A stretch of 64,000 bases of DNA from Pseudomonas putida. Lineage in GTDB: Bacteria; Pseudomonadota; Gammaproteobacteria; Pseudomonadales; Pseudomonadaceae. This document shows positions 39,075-48,247 of this stretch, one piece after another. The stretch spans positions 1,727,501 to 1,791,500 of the forward strand of contig NZ_CP018846.1 in NCBI RefSeq assembly GCF_002025705.1. Direction: 5' to 3'. A program made the position numbers and the translations under genes. Numbering within the stretch: the first letter of the stretch is position 1; the number at the start of each line of letters is the position of its first letter. Below the pieces are notes generated by a model. The model worked only from the letters and a program-made list of their open reading frames with translations, made no database searches and was not told the origin of the DNA.

Positions 39075-39968
39075 CTAGAGCGGGTTTGACTTTGCCAGCT
39101 CGTCAAACAGCCAAGCCTTGAACTGGGCAAATGCATCGTGCTGGCGGTGGCGGCGGGGGTGGACCAGGTAATGGCCGACGTACCGGACGGAATTGCTCAC
39201 GTCTCGAAGCGGGCAAACCAGCTTTCCCGACCTGAGTTCTCTATCAGCCAGCATGGTTGATTCCAGCACGACACCCAAGCCATCAACAGCGGCTGAAATC
39301 CCCATGGAGCTACGATCGAACGCCAAACCAAAATGGGAGGGGGTTTGCATGCCGTTAGCGGCAAACCAGCCTTTCCATTGCACAGATTGCCCGTCGCTTT
39401 GAATCAAGCTTTGCGAGTAGAGATCCTGCGGGGATCGGATCTGGCTGGCCAGCTCTGGACTGCACAGCGGCGTCAGCTCCTCAATCAGCAGTGGGATTTT
39501 TTCGTGTGCGGTGCGGTGGGGTTCGCCGTAGACGATATCCAGATCGAAATCGTCGTTTTCAAAGGTGGCGTAGTCCGTGCTGGCGGAGATTCTAAGCTCA
39601 ATGCCGGGATGTTCGCGGACAAAACTCGTCAGCCTTGGAACGAGCCACTGACTGGCAAAAGTCGGAGCCGTATGCAGGCGCAGAGGAGCAGCTGGCTCAG
39701 CCGTTGCGATCGCAAGTCCTCGGCTCATTTCCTCCAAACCTCTTTGAACATGCTCGAGCAAGACACTGCCCTCAGGTGTGAGGGCAGTGTGGCGGGTACT
39801 GCGTGTGAAGAGCGCGATGCCGGCCGCGGTTTCCAGTTTTCGAATTGCGTGGCTTACCGCGCTGGCTGAAAGGTCCAGCTCTTTGGCTGCCATTACGAAC
39901 GAGCAGGTCCGTCCCGCGGCCTCAAACACCCGCAGAGCTGGTAGGGGCAGGCGTTTGATACCTTTCAT
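39075..39968 (-). CDS. LysR-family regulator (GcvA-like)
   Basis: The 297-aa regulator starts KRLPLPALRVFEAAGRTCSFVMAAKELDLSASAVSHAIRKLETAAGIALFTRSTRHTALTPEG. This LP.L..FE.AARH..F..AA.EL..T..AVS pattern is that of the GcvA branch of LysR regulators. It is divergent from the transketolase operon at 40116 with 147 bp between the starts, so that operon (40116 to about 47440) is its probable target. The inducer is unknown. Confidence 0.85.
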   Translation of the reverse strand: MKGIKRLPLPALRVFEAAGRTCSFVMAAKELDLSASAVSHAIRKLETAAGIALFTRSTRHTALTPEGSVLLEHVQRGLEEMSRGLAIATAEPAAPLRLHTAPTFASQWLVPRLTSFVREHPGIELRISASTDYATFENDDFDLDIVYGEPHRTAHEKIPLLIEELTPLCSPELASQIRSPQDLYSQSLIQSDGQSVQWKGWFAANGMQTPSHFGLAFDRSSMGISAAVDGLGVVLESTMLADRELRSGKLVCPLRDVSNSVRYVGHYLVHPRRHRQHDAFAQFKAWLFDELAKSNPL

Positions 39969-40115
39969 TAGTGAATCCCATTCATTGATTGGCGAATTTA
40001 AACCTTTTGTCGACCGCTTATTTTTGCATGAAGATCAAGGCGTTGCTCTATCTGTACTCGATGAATTTTTTACATCACTGAATGCAGATATCCCAGGTCA
40101 CTAACGGAGGACAAG

Positions 40116-40985
40116 ATGACCGAGAGTTCACTTACACACGCCGAAGATGTGTTTGCACGACTGTCTACTCACGCATGGCGCATCCGCCGATTCGCCCTGC
40201 GGATGGGCGAAGTACAAGGCCAAGGGTACGTAGGTCAGGCGCTTGGTTGGGCAGATGTATTGGCTGTCGCCTACTGCCACGCGATGAACATCCAGGCCAA
40301 TGACCCAGAGTGGGATGGTCGGGACCGCTTCCTTCTTTCACACGGTCACTACGCCATTGCGCTTTACGCGGCACTTCTTGAAGCGGGCGTGTTGCCGGAA
40401 GAGGAGCTGGAGACCTACGGCTCCGACGACAGCCGACTGCCAATGTCTGGTATGGCCACCTACACCCCGGGCATGGAGATTTCGGGTGGCTCACTTGGGC
40501 AAGGTTTGGCGATCGCGGTTGGGCAGGCCCTAGGCTTGCGAATGAAGGGCAGCTCTTCCTTTATCTACAACTCCATGTCGGATGGTGAGCTGGACGAAGG
40601 CGCGGTATGGGAAGCAGCAATGTCTGCCTCTCACCACAAACTTTCGAATCTCATCAACCTGGTCGACATCAATCGTCAGCAAGCTGATGGACCGTCCCAC
40701 GACATCCTCCAGTTTGAACCGTTGGTAGACAAGTGGGCAGCCTTTGGCTGGCATGTCCAGCGGGTTGATGGCAACGATTTGCAGGCGGTTATCGATGCGT
40801 TCGATCAAGCTCGGGCAGTTACTGGGGACAAGCCACGGGTGATTTTGTTCGACACACTGATGGGCAAGGGTGTGCCGTTTTTGGAGAACCGTGACAAGAA
40901 TCACTTCATCCGAGTTGAGCCGGACGAGTGGCAGCGAGCTATTGCCGACCTCGATGAGATCTATGCGCCAAGGAGCCAACAGTGA
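40116..40985 (+). CDS. Transketolase-like enzyme, N-terminal (ThDP pyrophosphate-binding) subunit
   Basis: The 289-aa subunit contains the transketolase ThDP domain: DRFLLSHGHYAIALYA at about residue 69, GSLGQGLAIAVGQALG, and the metal-binding GDG-N-type motif modified to MSDGELDEGAVWEAAMSASHHKLSNLINLVDINRQQ. A GGAGGA precedes the ATG. The second half of the enzyme is the next gene, overlapping by four bases. Split transketolases of this kind act on pathway-specific ketoses rather than the pentose phosphate cycle. Confidence 0.88.
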   Translation: MTESSLTHAEDVFARLSTHAWRIRRFALRMGEVQGQGYVGQALGWADVLAVAYCHAMNIQANDPEWDGRDRFLLSHGHYAIALYAALLEAGVLPEEELETYGSDDSRLPMSGMATYTPGMEISGGSLGQGLAIAVGQALGLRMKGSSSFIYNSMSDGELDEGAVWEAAMSASHHKLSNLINLVDINRQQADGPSHDILQFEPLVDKWAAFGWHVQRVDGNDLQAVIDAFDQARAVTGDKPRVILFDTLMGKGVPFLENRDKNHFIRVEPDEWQRAIADLDEIYAPRSQQ

Positions 40986-41983
40986 CTGCCGCCAATCCTG
41001 CAAAACCGAAACTCACCACTTCTTCGATGATCGCATCCATCGCGAGTGAAGGGCAGCGCACGACGTCAGCGCCTTTCGGTCACGCGTTGGTGAGGGAGGG
41101 CGAAAAGAACCCCCGGATCGTCGGCATGACTGCCGACCTCGGCAAATACACAGACCTCCACATCTTCGCTCAGAAATACCCCGAGCGCTTTTTGCAGATG
41201 GGCATGGCCGAACAGCTGCTGATGGCTGCTGCCGGCGGTATGGCTAAGGAAGGGTTCGTTCCATTTGCGACGACTTACGCTGTTTTTGCCACGCGGCGCG
41301 CGTATGACTTTATTCACCAGGTAATCGCTGAGGAAAACCTCAACGTAAAAATCTGCGCTGCATTGCCGGGTTTGACCACGGGCTATGGGCCGAGCCACCA
41401 AGCTACCGAAGATTTGGCCATGATGCGCGCGATCCCGCAGATGATGGTGATTGATCCTTGCGATGCGCTTGAAACCGAGCAATGCGTTGCAGCGATTGCT
41501 CAGCATCAGGGGCCTGTGTACATGCGGCTTCCTCGGGGTCGGGTCCCGCTGGTACTCGATGAGTACGACTATAAATTCGAGCTGGGCAAAGCGAAGCTGC
41601 TGCGTGATGGCAAGGACGTTCTGATTATTGCCTCTGGTTTGATGACCATGCGCTCCCTTGAGGTGGCTGACGCTTTAGCAAAAAGCTCGATCGAGGCCGC
41701 AGTCCTTCACGTTCCAACGATAAAACCGCTTGATGCTGAAACCATCCTTGAGCAATGCCGTCGCTCCGGTCGCTTGGTAGTAATCGCCGAAAACCACACC
41801 CAGATTGGCGGGCTCGGCGAAGCTATCGCGATGAGCCTTCTCCAAGCTCGAGTACACCCCGAGGTTCGCCATGTTGCACTCCCGGATCAGTTCCTCGATG
41901 CAGGTGCGCTGCCCACCCTGCATGACCGTTATGGCATCTCGACGGATGTGATGGTTGCGAACATTCAGCAATGGCTGAACTGA
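40982..41983 (+). CDS. Transketolase-like enzyme, C-terminal subunit
   Basis: The 333-aa subunit carries the pyrimidine-binding and C-terminal domains of transketolase (GHALVREGEKNPRIVGMTADLGKYTDLHIFAQKYPERFLQMGMAEQ, with the catalytic Glu in MAEQ). It starts at GTG 40982 in a GTGA overlap with the first subunit, which implies a stoichiometric complex. ATG 41027 is another possible start. Substrates could be ketoses such as erythrulose or dihydroxyacetone produced by the PQQ enzyme encoded downstream. Confidence 0.88.
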   Translation: MTAANPAKPKLTTSSMIASIASEGQRTTSAPFGHALVREGEKNPRIVGMTADLGKYTDLHIFAQKYPERFLQMGMAEQLLMAAAGGMAKEGFVPFATTYAVFATRRAYDFIHQVIAEENLNVKICAALPGLTTGYGPSHQATEDLAMMRAIPQMMVIDPCDALETEQCVAAIAQHQGPVYMRLPRGRVPLVLDEYDYKFELGKAKLLRDGKDVLIIASGLMTMRSLEVADALAKSSIEAAVLHVPTIKPLDAETILEQCRRSGRLVVIAENHTQIGGLGEAIAMSLLQARVHPEVRHVALPDQFLDAGALPTLHDRYGISTDVMVANIQQWLN

Positions 41984-42122
41984 GCTAGCTGCTGATATCC
42001 GCTTCGCTGTCGCCGCTCTGCACTACTACTACCCACTGCCTGGGTGTGTAGGGCGGCCTTCGGTTGAGGCTCACTGGATTCCCCGTCACTGAATCGTCCC
42101 AATAAATATAAAGGAGATGGCG

Positions 42123-43427
42123 ATGCAAAAAGACTCAGGTCTTCTGAGGAAGAAGCGCGTCTGGATCTATGCGTTTCTGTTCACGCTGACGTTGATCAAT
42201 TACGTTGATCGGGTATCGCTTTCGGTTGCGTCGAAAGTGCTGAAGGAAGAGTTCGACATTTCGCCTGTGGCCATGGGCTACCTGTTCTCCTCCTTCGTCT
42301 GGCTGTACTTCCTCGCCCTGATTCCTATGGGCTACCTGGTCGGCCGCTTCGGGCCTAAAAAGGTCAATGGTTATGGTATCGGCGTATGGTCTGTCGCTAC
42401 CGCCTGCACGGCTTTCTCTACAGGGTTCATCTCTTTGCTCAGCTGCCGGCTGATCATGGGCATGGGGGAGGCGACCACCTATCCCGCCGGCGCGCGTGTC
42501 ATCCGCGAATGGATGCCGATGAAAGAGCGTGGCATGGCTACTGCCGTCTTCCATAGCGGCAGTCTTGTGGGTCCCGCTGTCGGTGCTATCGGCTTTGGGT
42601 GGCTCATCAGCACGTTCGGTTGGCGAATTGCTTTTGTGGTTGCTGGTGCTCTGGGCTTCATCTGGCTCGCCGCTTGGCTCAAATGGTACAGCCACCCTTC
42701 GAAAGCCCCTTGGCTGGGTGAGGATGAGCGGCAGGAAATTATTCAGGGCGGCGCTAGTGGTCAGGGCGATCAGTTGGACACGCCGTCACTTGGCCTCTCA
42801 GGGCTAGCGCGTTCTAGCACCATGTGGGCGATTGCTTTGTCCCACGGATGCGCTGTCTACGCGACTTACTTCTTCCTGACCTGGCTCCCTAGCTACCTTC
42901 AGGCTGAGAAGGGGCTGACGGTGATGACGAGCGGGATCTACACCGCAATTCCGTACCTGGGCGCCGCCGTACTGGCGATTCTCATCGGTCGTCTCAGTGA
43001 CAAGGTGATGCGCCCTGGGGCGGCTGAGTCTGGTCAGCGCCGCATGGTTGTCGCCAGCGTGCTCCTTGCATCTGCCGTGATCTTCCTTGTTCCCGCCTTG
43101 GATAACACATGGGCAATTCTGTTTGTGATCACTATCTCCCTCGCCACATGTGCCTCGGCGGTTTCGCTCAATTTGTCGCTGGTGAATGACCTCGTTCGCT
43201 CTGAGGACGATGTCGGCACGGCAGCTGGATTCATCACCGCTGTGGGCAACTTATTTGGATTGCTGGCTCCGATTGTGACGGGCTACGTGGTTGCGGGCTC
43301 AGGCAGTTTCGCCCTCGCGTTCGTTGTTGTCGGTGCACTGCTCGTCGTGGGTGCCATGTTGTCGATGTTCTGTACCCGCCGCCCGATTGGCGTCCTCACG
43401 TCTGGCTCAATCGCAGTCGCGAGCTGA
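42123..43427 (+). CDS. MFS transporter, anion:cation symporter (ACS) family
   Basis: The 434-aa protein has twelve membrane spans and the ACS-type first block (LTLINYVDRVSLSVASKVLKEEFDISPVAMGYLFSSFVWLY), followed by the MFS loop GRFGPKKVNGYGIGVWS and MGMGEATTYPAGARVIREWMP. Relatives import sugar acids and other organic anions. ATG 42123, six bases after AAGGAG, is preferred over 42117. It lies between the transketolase and dehydrogenase genes and likely imports the oxidation product or the substrate of the pathway. Confidence 0.85.
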   Translation: MQKDSGLLRKKRVWIYAFLFTLTLINYVDRVSLSVASKVLKEEFDISPVAMGYLFSSFVWLYFLALIPMGYLVGRFGPKKVNGYGIGVWSVATACTAFSTGFISLLSCRLIMGMGEATTYPAGARVIREWMPMKERGMATAVFHSGSLVGPAVGAIGFGWLISTFGWRIAFVVAGALGFIWLAAWLKWYSHPSKAPWLGEDERQEIIQGGASGQGDQLDTPSLGLSGLARSSTMWAIALSHGCAVYATYFFLTWLPSYLQAEKGLTVMTSGIYTAIPYLGAAVLAILIGRLSDKVMRPGAAESGQRRMVVASVLLASAVIFLVPALDNTWAILFVITISLATCASAVSLNLSLVNDLVRSEDDVGTAAGFITAVGNLFGLLAPIVTGYVVAGSGSFALAFVVVGALLVVGAMLSMFCTRRPIGVLTSGSIAVAS

Positions 43428-43469
43428 TTCACCTGCCTGGTTTTTCTGAAGTAAGGAAGCATTAGAGTC

Positions 43470-43871
43470 ATGAGCTTAAGTAGTAGCAGTGTGTCGCAGG
43501 AAGAGGGACAAGCCCGGCTTGTCCCTGGAGCTGGATGGCGGTGGGCGACAGCTAGTGTGTCCATAGCGCTCGGATTGTTTGGCATAGCCTTGCTTGTTGG
43601 AGGCGTGTGGCTAATAGCCCTCGGTGGGAGTTGGTACTACGGATTGGCCGGGGCTGGGTCGTTGTGCACGGCTGTACTGTTGTGGCGACAGCGCCAGGGG
43701 GCGCTGTACCTCTTTGCTGTGATCTGGGGGCTGACAGTTGTATGGGCTCTTTGGGAGGTCGGCTTGAATTGGTGGGGGCTTGTCCCCCGTCTCGTAGCCA
43801 TGACCGTGATCTTGATTCTGATCCTGCTGCTGTCGCCCGCCTTGCGTCGCGTCCGTCACGACGCCCAGTAA
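43470..43871 (+). CDS. Membrane subunit of PQQ dehydrogenase (SldB-like)
   Basis: The 133-aa protein has four hydrophobic segments (about 28-50, 55-70, 78-98 and 106-124) and resembles the N-terminal membrane anchor of glucose and quinate quinoprotein dehydrogenases. Here it is a separate gene ending 11 bp before the catalytic subunit. That arrangement is known for the polyol dehydrogenase SldBA of acetic acid bacteria, where the small subunit anchors the enzyme and helps pass electrons to ubiquinone. Confidence 0.75.
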   Translation: MSLSSSSVSQEEGQARLVPGAGWRWATASVSIALGLFGIALLVGGVWLIALGGSWYYGLAGAGSLCTAVLLWRQRQGALYLFAVIWGLTVVWALWEVGLNWWGLVPRLVAMTVILILILLLSPALRRVRHDAQ

Positions 43872-43882
43872 AGAGACTTCTC

Positions 43883-45922
43883 ATGCTTAAGCCCATTACC
43901 CACGGTGGCGCGCTCGCCATCGCCATTTCGAGTGCGCTTCTGACACCATCATCATATGCTCAGGAAGGTCTGCCCCAGCCCCAGGTGGGAAGTGACTGGC
44001 CTTTCTATGGAGGAGACGACAAGGCGCAGAGGTTTAGCCCCCTCAGCCAGATCACGCCGGAGAACGTAGGGCGTTTGGAACGCGCTTTCGTTTACCACAC
44101 GCGGGACCTGCCAAACCCAGGGGCGCGATATTCTCCAGAAACAACGCCGCTGAAAGTCGGCAACGATCTGCTCATGTGTTCGGCCAAGAACATCCTGATT
44201 TCGATCAATGCAGCCAGCGGCAAGGAGAACTGGCGGTTTGATCCAGGTGTGCCCGATCAAGCAATCCCTCACGCTGCCGCATGTCGTGGGGTCGCTGTAT
44301 ACACGGCGCCAGAACTGCCAGAAACAGCGCAGTGCCGCACCCGTGTAGTTGAGGCTACGCTCGATGCACGCTTAGTAGCAGTGGATCTCCACACGGGTGA
44401 GCAATGTCGGGACTTTGGTCAGAATGGCTCAGTCGACCTGTGGGAGGGCATTGGTAAAAAGGTACCGGGTTGGTATGCGGTAACTGCCCCGCCTACGATC
44501 GTTAACGGTGTTGTGATCACCGGCGCCCAGGTCCGCGATGGTCAAGATGAAGACGCCCCCTCTGGTGTCATCCGCGGCTACGACGCGGTCACCGGCAAGC
44601 TTGCCTGGGCATGGGATCTGGGCAACCCTGACAACGTGCATGGACCCGCAGAAGGGGCTACGTACACTCGGGGTACTCCCAACATGTGGGCAGCTGCGGT
44701 CGGTGACGAGAAGCTTGGCTACGTCTACCTACCTATCAGCAACTCGTCGATCGACTACTACGGCTCAAACCGAAGTGAAGCCGAGAACAAGTACTCGACT
44801 TCGTTGGTGGCTGTTGACGTGAAAACGGGCAAAGATGTCTGGCATTTCCAGACTATCCGTCATGACGTCTGGGACTACGATTTGGGCAGTCAGCCGACGT
44901 TGCTCGATTATCCGGGGAAGGACGGAAAGCCCATTCCTGCTGTCCTCTTGCCCACCAAGCAGGGTGATATCTACATCTTTGACAGAGCTACGGGTGAGCC
45001 GCTGATTCCGATTGGAGAAGTGAAAGCTCCGAAAGGTGGTTCGGTAGAGCCAGAGTTCCTTGCCGACACTCAACCGACCTCGGAATGGCACACGCTGCGC
45101 AAAGCGCCAAAAACCGAAGCCGATATGTGGGGCTTTTCTCCCCTCGATCAGTTGATGTGCCGTATCCAATTCCGACGCGCGAATTACGAAGGCTATCTGA
45201 CGCCTCCGTCGGCCGATCGCCCATGGATTCAATACCCCGGCTACAACGGTGGGTCGGATTGGGGCTCTGTTGCGATTGATCCTGTGCGTCGGCTCTTGAT
45301 CGCCAACTACAACGACATCCCCAACCTCAATCAGCTGATTCCGAGGGAGCAGGCCGATGCAATGGGCCTGAAACCGATCTATGCGCCCAAGGCAGATGAG
45401 ACGTCGTTGAACAAGGCGGGTAGCAAATCAGGCAAAGGTGAGGGCGGAGCTTCGGTCTATCCCCAAGTCAATGCGCCTTACGCGATCAGCGTGAACGCCG
45501 GCTGGCGCAATTGGGGCACAGGTGTCCCTTGCTCTGCACCTCCATACGGTGGCATTCGTGCGATCAGCTTGGATACCGGCAAGACCGTGTGGGATGAGCC
45601 TTTGGGAACTGCGCGCCGCAACGGCCCCTTCGGAATTCCTTCGCATCTCCCGTTGAACATCGGCTTGCCTAACAACGGCGGAACGGTGCTGACCGCGGGC
45701 GGCCTGATCTTCATCGGCGCCGCGACTGACAACCTGTTCCGTGCGATCGATACCGCAACCGGAAAAGTGGTGTGGGAGGATGTTCTGCCTGTTGGTGCTC
45801 AGGCCAACCCAATCTCCTATGAAGTAGATGGAGAGCAGTATGTGCTCGTCTCTGCTTCCGGTCATGCCTTCATGGAGACCGGTACCGGCGACGAAATCAT
45901 TGCGTACAAGCTACGCAAGTAA
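43883..45922 (+). CDS. PQQ-dependent polyol/quinate-type dehydrogenase, catalytic subunit (SldA-like)
   Basis: The 679-aa quinoprotein starts with a hydrophobic segment that reads as a signal peptide or fifth membrane span (GGALAIAISSALLTPSSYA). The propeller follows, starting DWPFYGGDDKAQRFSPLSQITPENVGRLERAF, with GVIRGYDAVTGKLAWAWDLG and HDVWDYDLGSQPTLLDYP. It belongs to the membrane-bound glucose/quinate/shikimate/polyol family and oxidises its substrate in the periplasm with PQQ. An open frame extends upstream to 43607 but overlaps the membrane subunit and is not homologous. PQQ synthesis genes are not in the window. Confidence 0.88.
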   Translation: MLKPITHGGALAIAISSALLTPSSYAQEGLPQPQVGSDWPFYGGDDKAQRFSPLSQITPENVGRLERAFVYHTRDLPNPGARYSPETTPLKVGNDLLMCSAKNILISINAASGKENWRFDPGVPDQAIPHAAACRGVAVYTAPELPETAQCRTRVVEATLDARLVAVDLHTGEQCRDFGQNGSVDLWEGIGKKVPGWYAVTAPPTIVNGVVITGAQVRDGQDEDAPSGVIRGYDAVTGKLAWAWDLGNPDNVHGPAEGATYTRGTPNMWAAAVGDEKLGYVYLPISNSSIDYYGSNRSEAENKYSTSLVAVDVKTGKDVWHFQTIRHDVWDYDLGSQPTLLDYPGKDGKPIPAVLLPTKQGDIYIFDRATGEPLIPIGEVKAPKGGSVEPEFLADTQPTSEWHTLRKAPKTEADMWGFSPLDQLMCRIQFRRANYEGYLTPPSADRPWIQYPGYNGGSDWGSVAIDPVRRLLIANYNDIPNLNQLIPREQADAMGLKPIYAPKADETSLNKAGSKSGKGEGGASVYPQVNAPYAISVNAGWRNWGTGVPCSAPPYGGIRAISLDTGKTVWDEPLGTARRNGPFGIPSHLPLNIGLPNNGGTVLTAGGLIFIGAATDNLFRAIDTATGKVVWEDVLPVGAQANPISYEVDGEQYVLVSASGHAFMETGTGDEIIAYKLRK

Positions 45923-45986
45923 CACCGGAAAGGGGCGCTCGAATCAGGAGCGTCCCGTTCCCAAATACGTTTAACAGGAGGTATCC

Positions 45987-46739
45987 ATGGATCTTGGTTT
46001 GCAGAACAAACGTGTACTCGTAAGCGGCGCCTCAAGAGGCATTGGGCGAGCTATCGTAGAACTCTTCCTGGAGGAGGGTGCTCAGGTCGAGTTCTGTGCA
46101 CGTGGTCGCCAAGGTGTGGAGAACGCCGAGAGAGAGTTGGGCAACCGTGCCTTTGGTACCGCCGTTGATGTGACTGATGCGAAGCAGGTCGCCTCGTGGG
46201 TTTGCGCCGCGGCGGAGCGCATGGGTGGGCTTGATATCGTAGTTCCCAATGTCAGTGCGCTCGCTGGCGGTGAGGATCTTGAGACTTGGCAGCGTGCTTT
46301 TGAGACTGATCTCTTGGGCAGTGCAGCCATGGTGAAAGCAGCTCTGCCGTCTCTTCGCAATTCAGGTGCAGGGTCGATCGTGCTGATCTCCAGCGTTTCC
46401 GGGCGTGAGGTCGATATGTTCGCTGAGCCCTACGGCATTCTTAAAGCCGCGCTGCTCCATTACGGCAAGACCCTCTCTGCCCGTCATGCGGCCGATGGCA
46501 TTCGCGTGAATTCTGTCTCACCTGGAAATGTGTATTTCAGTGATGGGGTGTGGGGAGGCATTGAACGCGAGCAGCCTGACACATTCGCCAAGTGCTTAGC
46601 TGACAATCCCATGGGCCGTATGGCTACACCTCAGGAGGTCGCCCGTGCAGTAGTGTTCCTGGCAAGCCCTGCTGCGAGCTTCACTACGGGGACTAACCTG
46701 CTCGTAGACGGAGGCCTTACCCGCGGCGTCCAATTCTGA
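45987..46739 (+). CDS. Short-chain dehydrogenase/reductase
   Basis: The 250-aa enzyme is a classical SDR: cofactor motif SGASRGIGRAI near residue 13, the structural NVSAL block, and catalytic Ser in LISSVSG with Tyr149 and Lys153 in YGILK. CAGGAGG lies just before the ATG. It is 64 bp after the PQQ dehydrogenase and likely reduces or oxidises a carbonyl intermediate in the same pathway. Arg near the end of the second strand (CARGR) suggests a preference for NADP(H), which is a guess. Confidence 0.88.
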   Translation: MDLGLQNKRVLVSGASRGIGRAIVELFLEEGAQVEFCARGRQGVENAERELGNRAFGTAVDVTDAKQVASWVCAAAERMGGLDIVVPNVSALAGGEDLETWQRAFETDLLGSAAMVKAALPSLRNSGAGSIVLISSVSGREVDMFAEPYGILKAALLHYGKTLSARHAADGIRVNSVSPGNVYFSDGVWGGIEREQPDTFAKCLADNPMGRMATPQEVARAVVFLASPAASFTTGTNLLVDGGLTRGVQF

Positions 46740-46807
46740 CCTCATACGGTACGATGTTGTCGTCGATAGCACGGCGGGAACCTCTGGAGATTTGCTAAGG
46801 AAGACGT

Positions 46808-47440
46808 ATGAAACTGTACATCTACGAGCATTGCCCGTTCTGTACGCGGGCCAGAATGATTTTTGGTCTGAAGGGGCTTTTCGTCGAGACCTCCGTGATC
46901 ATGGAGGGTGACGCAGACACTCCAATTCGGCTGATCGGTAAGAAGGCTGTGCCTATCCTCGAACGCCCTGATGGTAGCCACATGGGGGAGAGCCTCGACA
47001 TCGTTCGGTATGTCGATTCGATTGGCGCTTCGGTGCTCACTGCACCAGTCGATGAGCACTTGGAGGACTGGGTCAAGAAAGCCTGGCCGCCTGCTCTCAA
47101 GCTATTCATCCCTCGCTTTACCAAAGGCACGTTTGCGGAGCTGGCCACGCCGGAAGCGCGCGAGTCTTACCGACTGAGGGAGGAGCGGGCGTTTGGCGAT
47201 CTTCATGGACTGATGAACGCAACGCCCGAACTGCTGGTGGAGGTGAACACGCTGCTGCTTGAGCTTGCTCCACTGCTGAGAGAGAGGGAAAAAATTGGCA
47301 TGACTGACATCGTCTTGTGGCCAGTGCTCCGGTCTCTAACCATCGTTCAAGGCATCGAGTTCCCTGAGGTTGTACTTCGTTACCTTGGGCGATTAGCTGA
47401 GAGAAGCGAGGTGCCGCTGCTCTTCGATCAACAAATCTGA
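46808..47440 (+). CDS. grxB: Glutaredoxin 2
   Basis: The 210-aa protein is a GST-fold glutaredoxin like E. coli GrxB: an N-terminal thioredoxin domain with the redox motif CPFC (YIYEHCPFCTRARMIFGLKG) and a helical C-terminal domain (ITDIVLWP-like IGMTDIVLWPVLRSLT). It reduces disulfides with glutathione. AAGGA precedes the ATG. It follows the SDR by 68 bp on the same strand, but a functional link to the sugar pathway is not evident. Confidence 0.9.
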   Translation: MKLYIYEHCPFCTRARMIFGLKGLFVETSVIMEGDADTPIRLIGKKAVPILERPDGSHMGESLDIVRYVDSIGASVLTAPVDEHLEDWVKKAWPPALKLFIPRFTKGTFAELATPEARESYRLREERAFGDLHGLMNATPELLVEVNTLLLELAPLLREREKIGMTDIVLWPVLRSLTIVQGIEFPEVVLRYLGRLAERSEVPLLFDQQI

Positions 47441-47538
47441 GCGAACCATTTGGCGCTTCCAGCTCGCCCTGGAAGTGCCTGACTCTGCTTTAGCCATGGG
47501 CCGCTTTCAGCGAAAGAACCCAGCGGGTTGGGTGGGGG

Positions 47539-47898
47539 TTAGGAACCTGATGCCTCAGGAGTCCGTGGCTTGATCTTGGCCACAAACGGAGATTGCCTGA
47601 GTCGCCATCTATGGCCGCAGGACTCCCGTTGGCAGTCTGCTGAAAATCTTCCAGTCGGTCGTGGCAATTGGGCCTGTGGCCGCTTGTGCTCGAGCAGCCG
47701 TGAACCTTCAAACTCCCAAGACCCGTAAATGGCGAATTCCTCATAAAGCACTATGTCTCCGCGTCGGCACTTGGGGCATTTGATATCAATTCGGTCGCCT
47801 GCTTTCACGTGAAAACTCCTTCCTGAAGCAATCCACCAACAGTCTGACTGAGCCAATGGCCAGGTCGAAATTACCTGTTGGTCGAATTTTGATGACAT
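47539..47898 (-). CDS. Hypothetical protein with zinc-ribbon cysteines
   Basis: The 119-aa frame contains CPKCRRGDIVLYEEFAIYGSWEFEGS and a second pair in CQRESCGHRW, which together resemble a four-Cys zinc ribbon. It has no membrane segment. The start is uncertain and there is no partner on the same strand, as it converges on grxB and is divergent from feoA. I do not recognise a family. Confidence 0.45.
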   Translation of the reverse strand: MSSKFDQQVISTWPLAQSDCWWIASGRSFHVKAGDRIDIKCPKCRRGDIVLYEEFAIYGSWEFEGSRLLEHKRPQAQLPRPTGRFSADCQRESCGHRWRLRQSPFVAKIKPRTPEASGS

Positions 47899-47981
47899 CT
47901 GACCTCACAGCAGGCTTGGAGATGAAGATCCCTTCATAAACCTTGTAAATCGAGGCTTCCAGCCAATAGGCTTTCGCAACT

Positions 47982-48000
47982 ATTTATCATTCTCATTATC
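47982..48000 (+). promoter_or_regulatory. Fur-like box upstream of feoA
   Basis: The site ending in TCTCATTATC matches 13 of 19 positions of the Fur consensus and lies directly before the feoA Shine-Dalgarno. Iron-dependent repression of feoABC by Fur is the rule in gammaproteobacteria. Confidence 0.72.
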
Positions 48001-48010
48001 AGGATCTCCT

Positions 48011-48247
48011 ATGCGTTTGTGTGACTTGCCGGGGCGGCAAGAAGCCTGTGTTACTCAGGTGGAGCGAAATGGCGACACGGATCTGGTAGGGCAGCGCTTA
48101 CAAGATATCGGCTTTGTTCCCGGGGAGCGTGTATCGATAGTCGCGCGTGCGCCCTGGGGCGGTGACCCCGTGCTAGTCCAAGTCGGCAGTACCCGCTTCG
48201 CCTTGCGGCTTTCAGAAGCACAAAAGATCCTAGTCAAGGAACCATGA
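48011..48247 (+). CDS. feoA: Ferrous iron transport protein A
   Basis: The 78-aa SH3-like cytoplasmic protein (GQRLQDIGFVPGERVSIVARAPWGGDPVLVQVGSTRFALRLSEAQKI) is the usual partner of the FeoB GTPase. Its stop overlaps the feoB start in an ATGA, so the pair is translationally coupled. A Fur-like box is immediately upstream. Confidence 0.92.
   Translation: MRLCDLPGRQEACVTQVERNGDTDLVGQRLQDIGFVPGERVSIVARAPWGGDPVLVQVGSTRFALRLSEAQKILVKEP

Noticed and set aside
43607..43882. N-terminal extension of the PQQ dehydrogenase to 43607
   Set aside because: It overlaps the membrane subunit in another frame and is not propeller- or membrane-like; ATG 43883 gives a proper signal segment.
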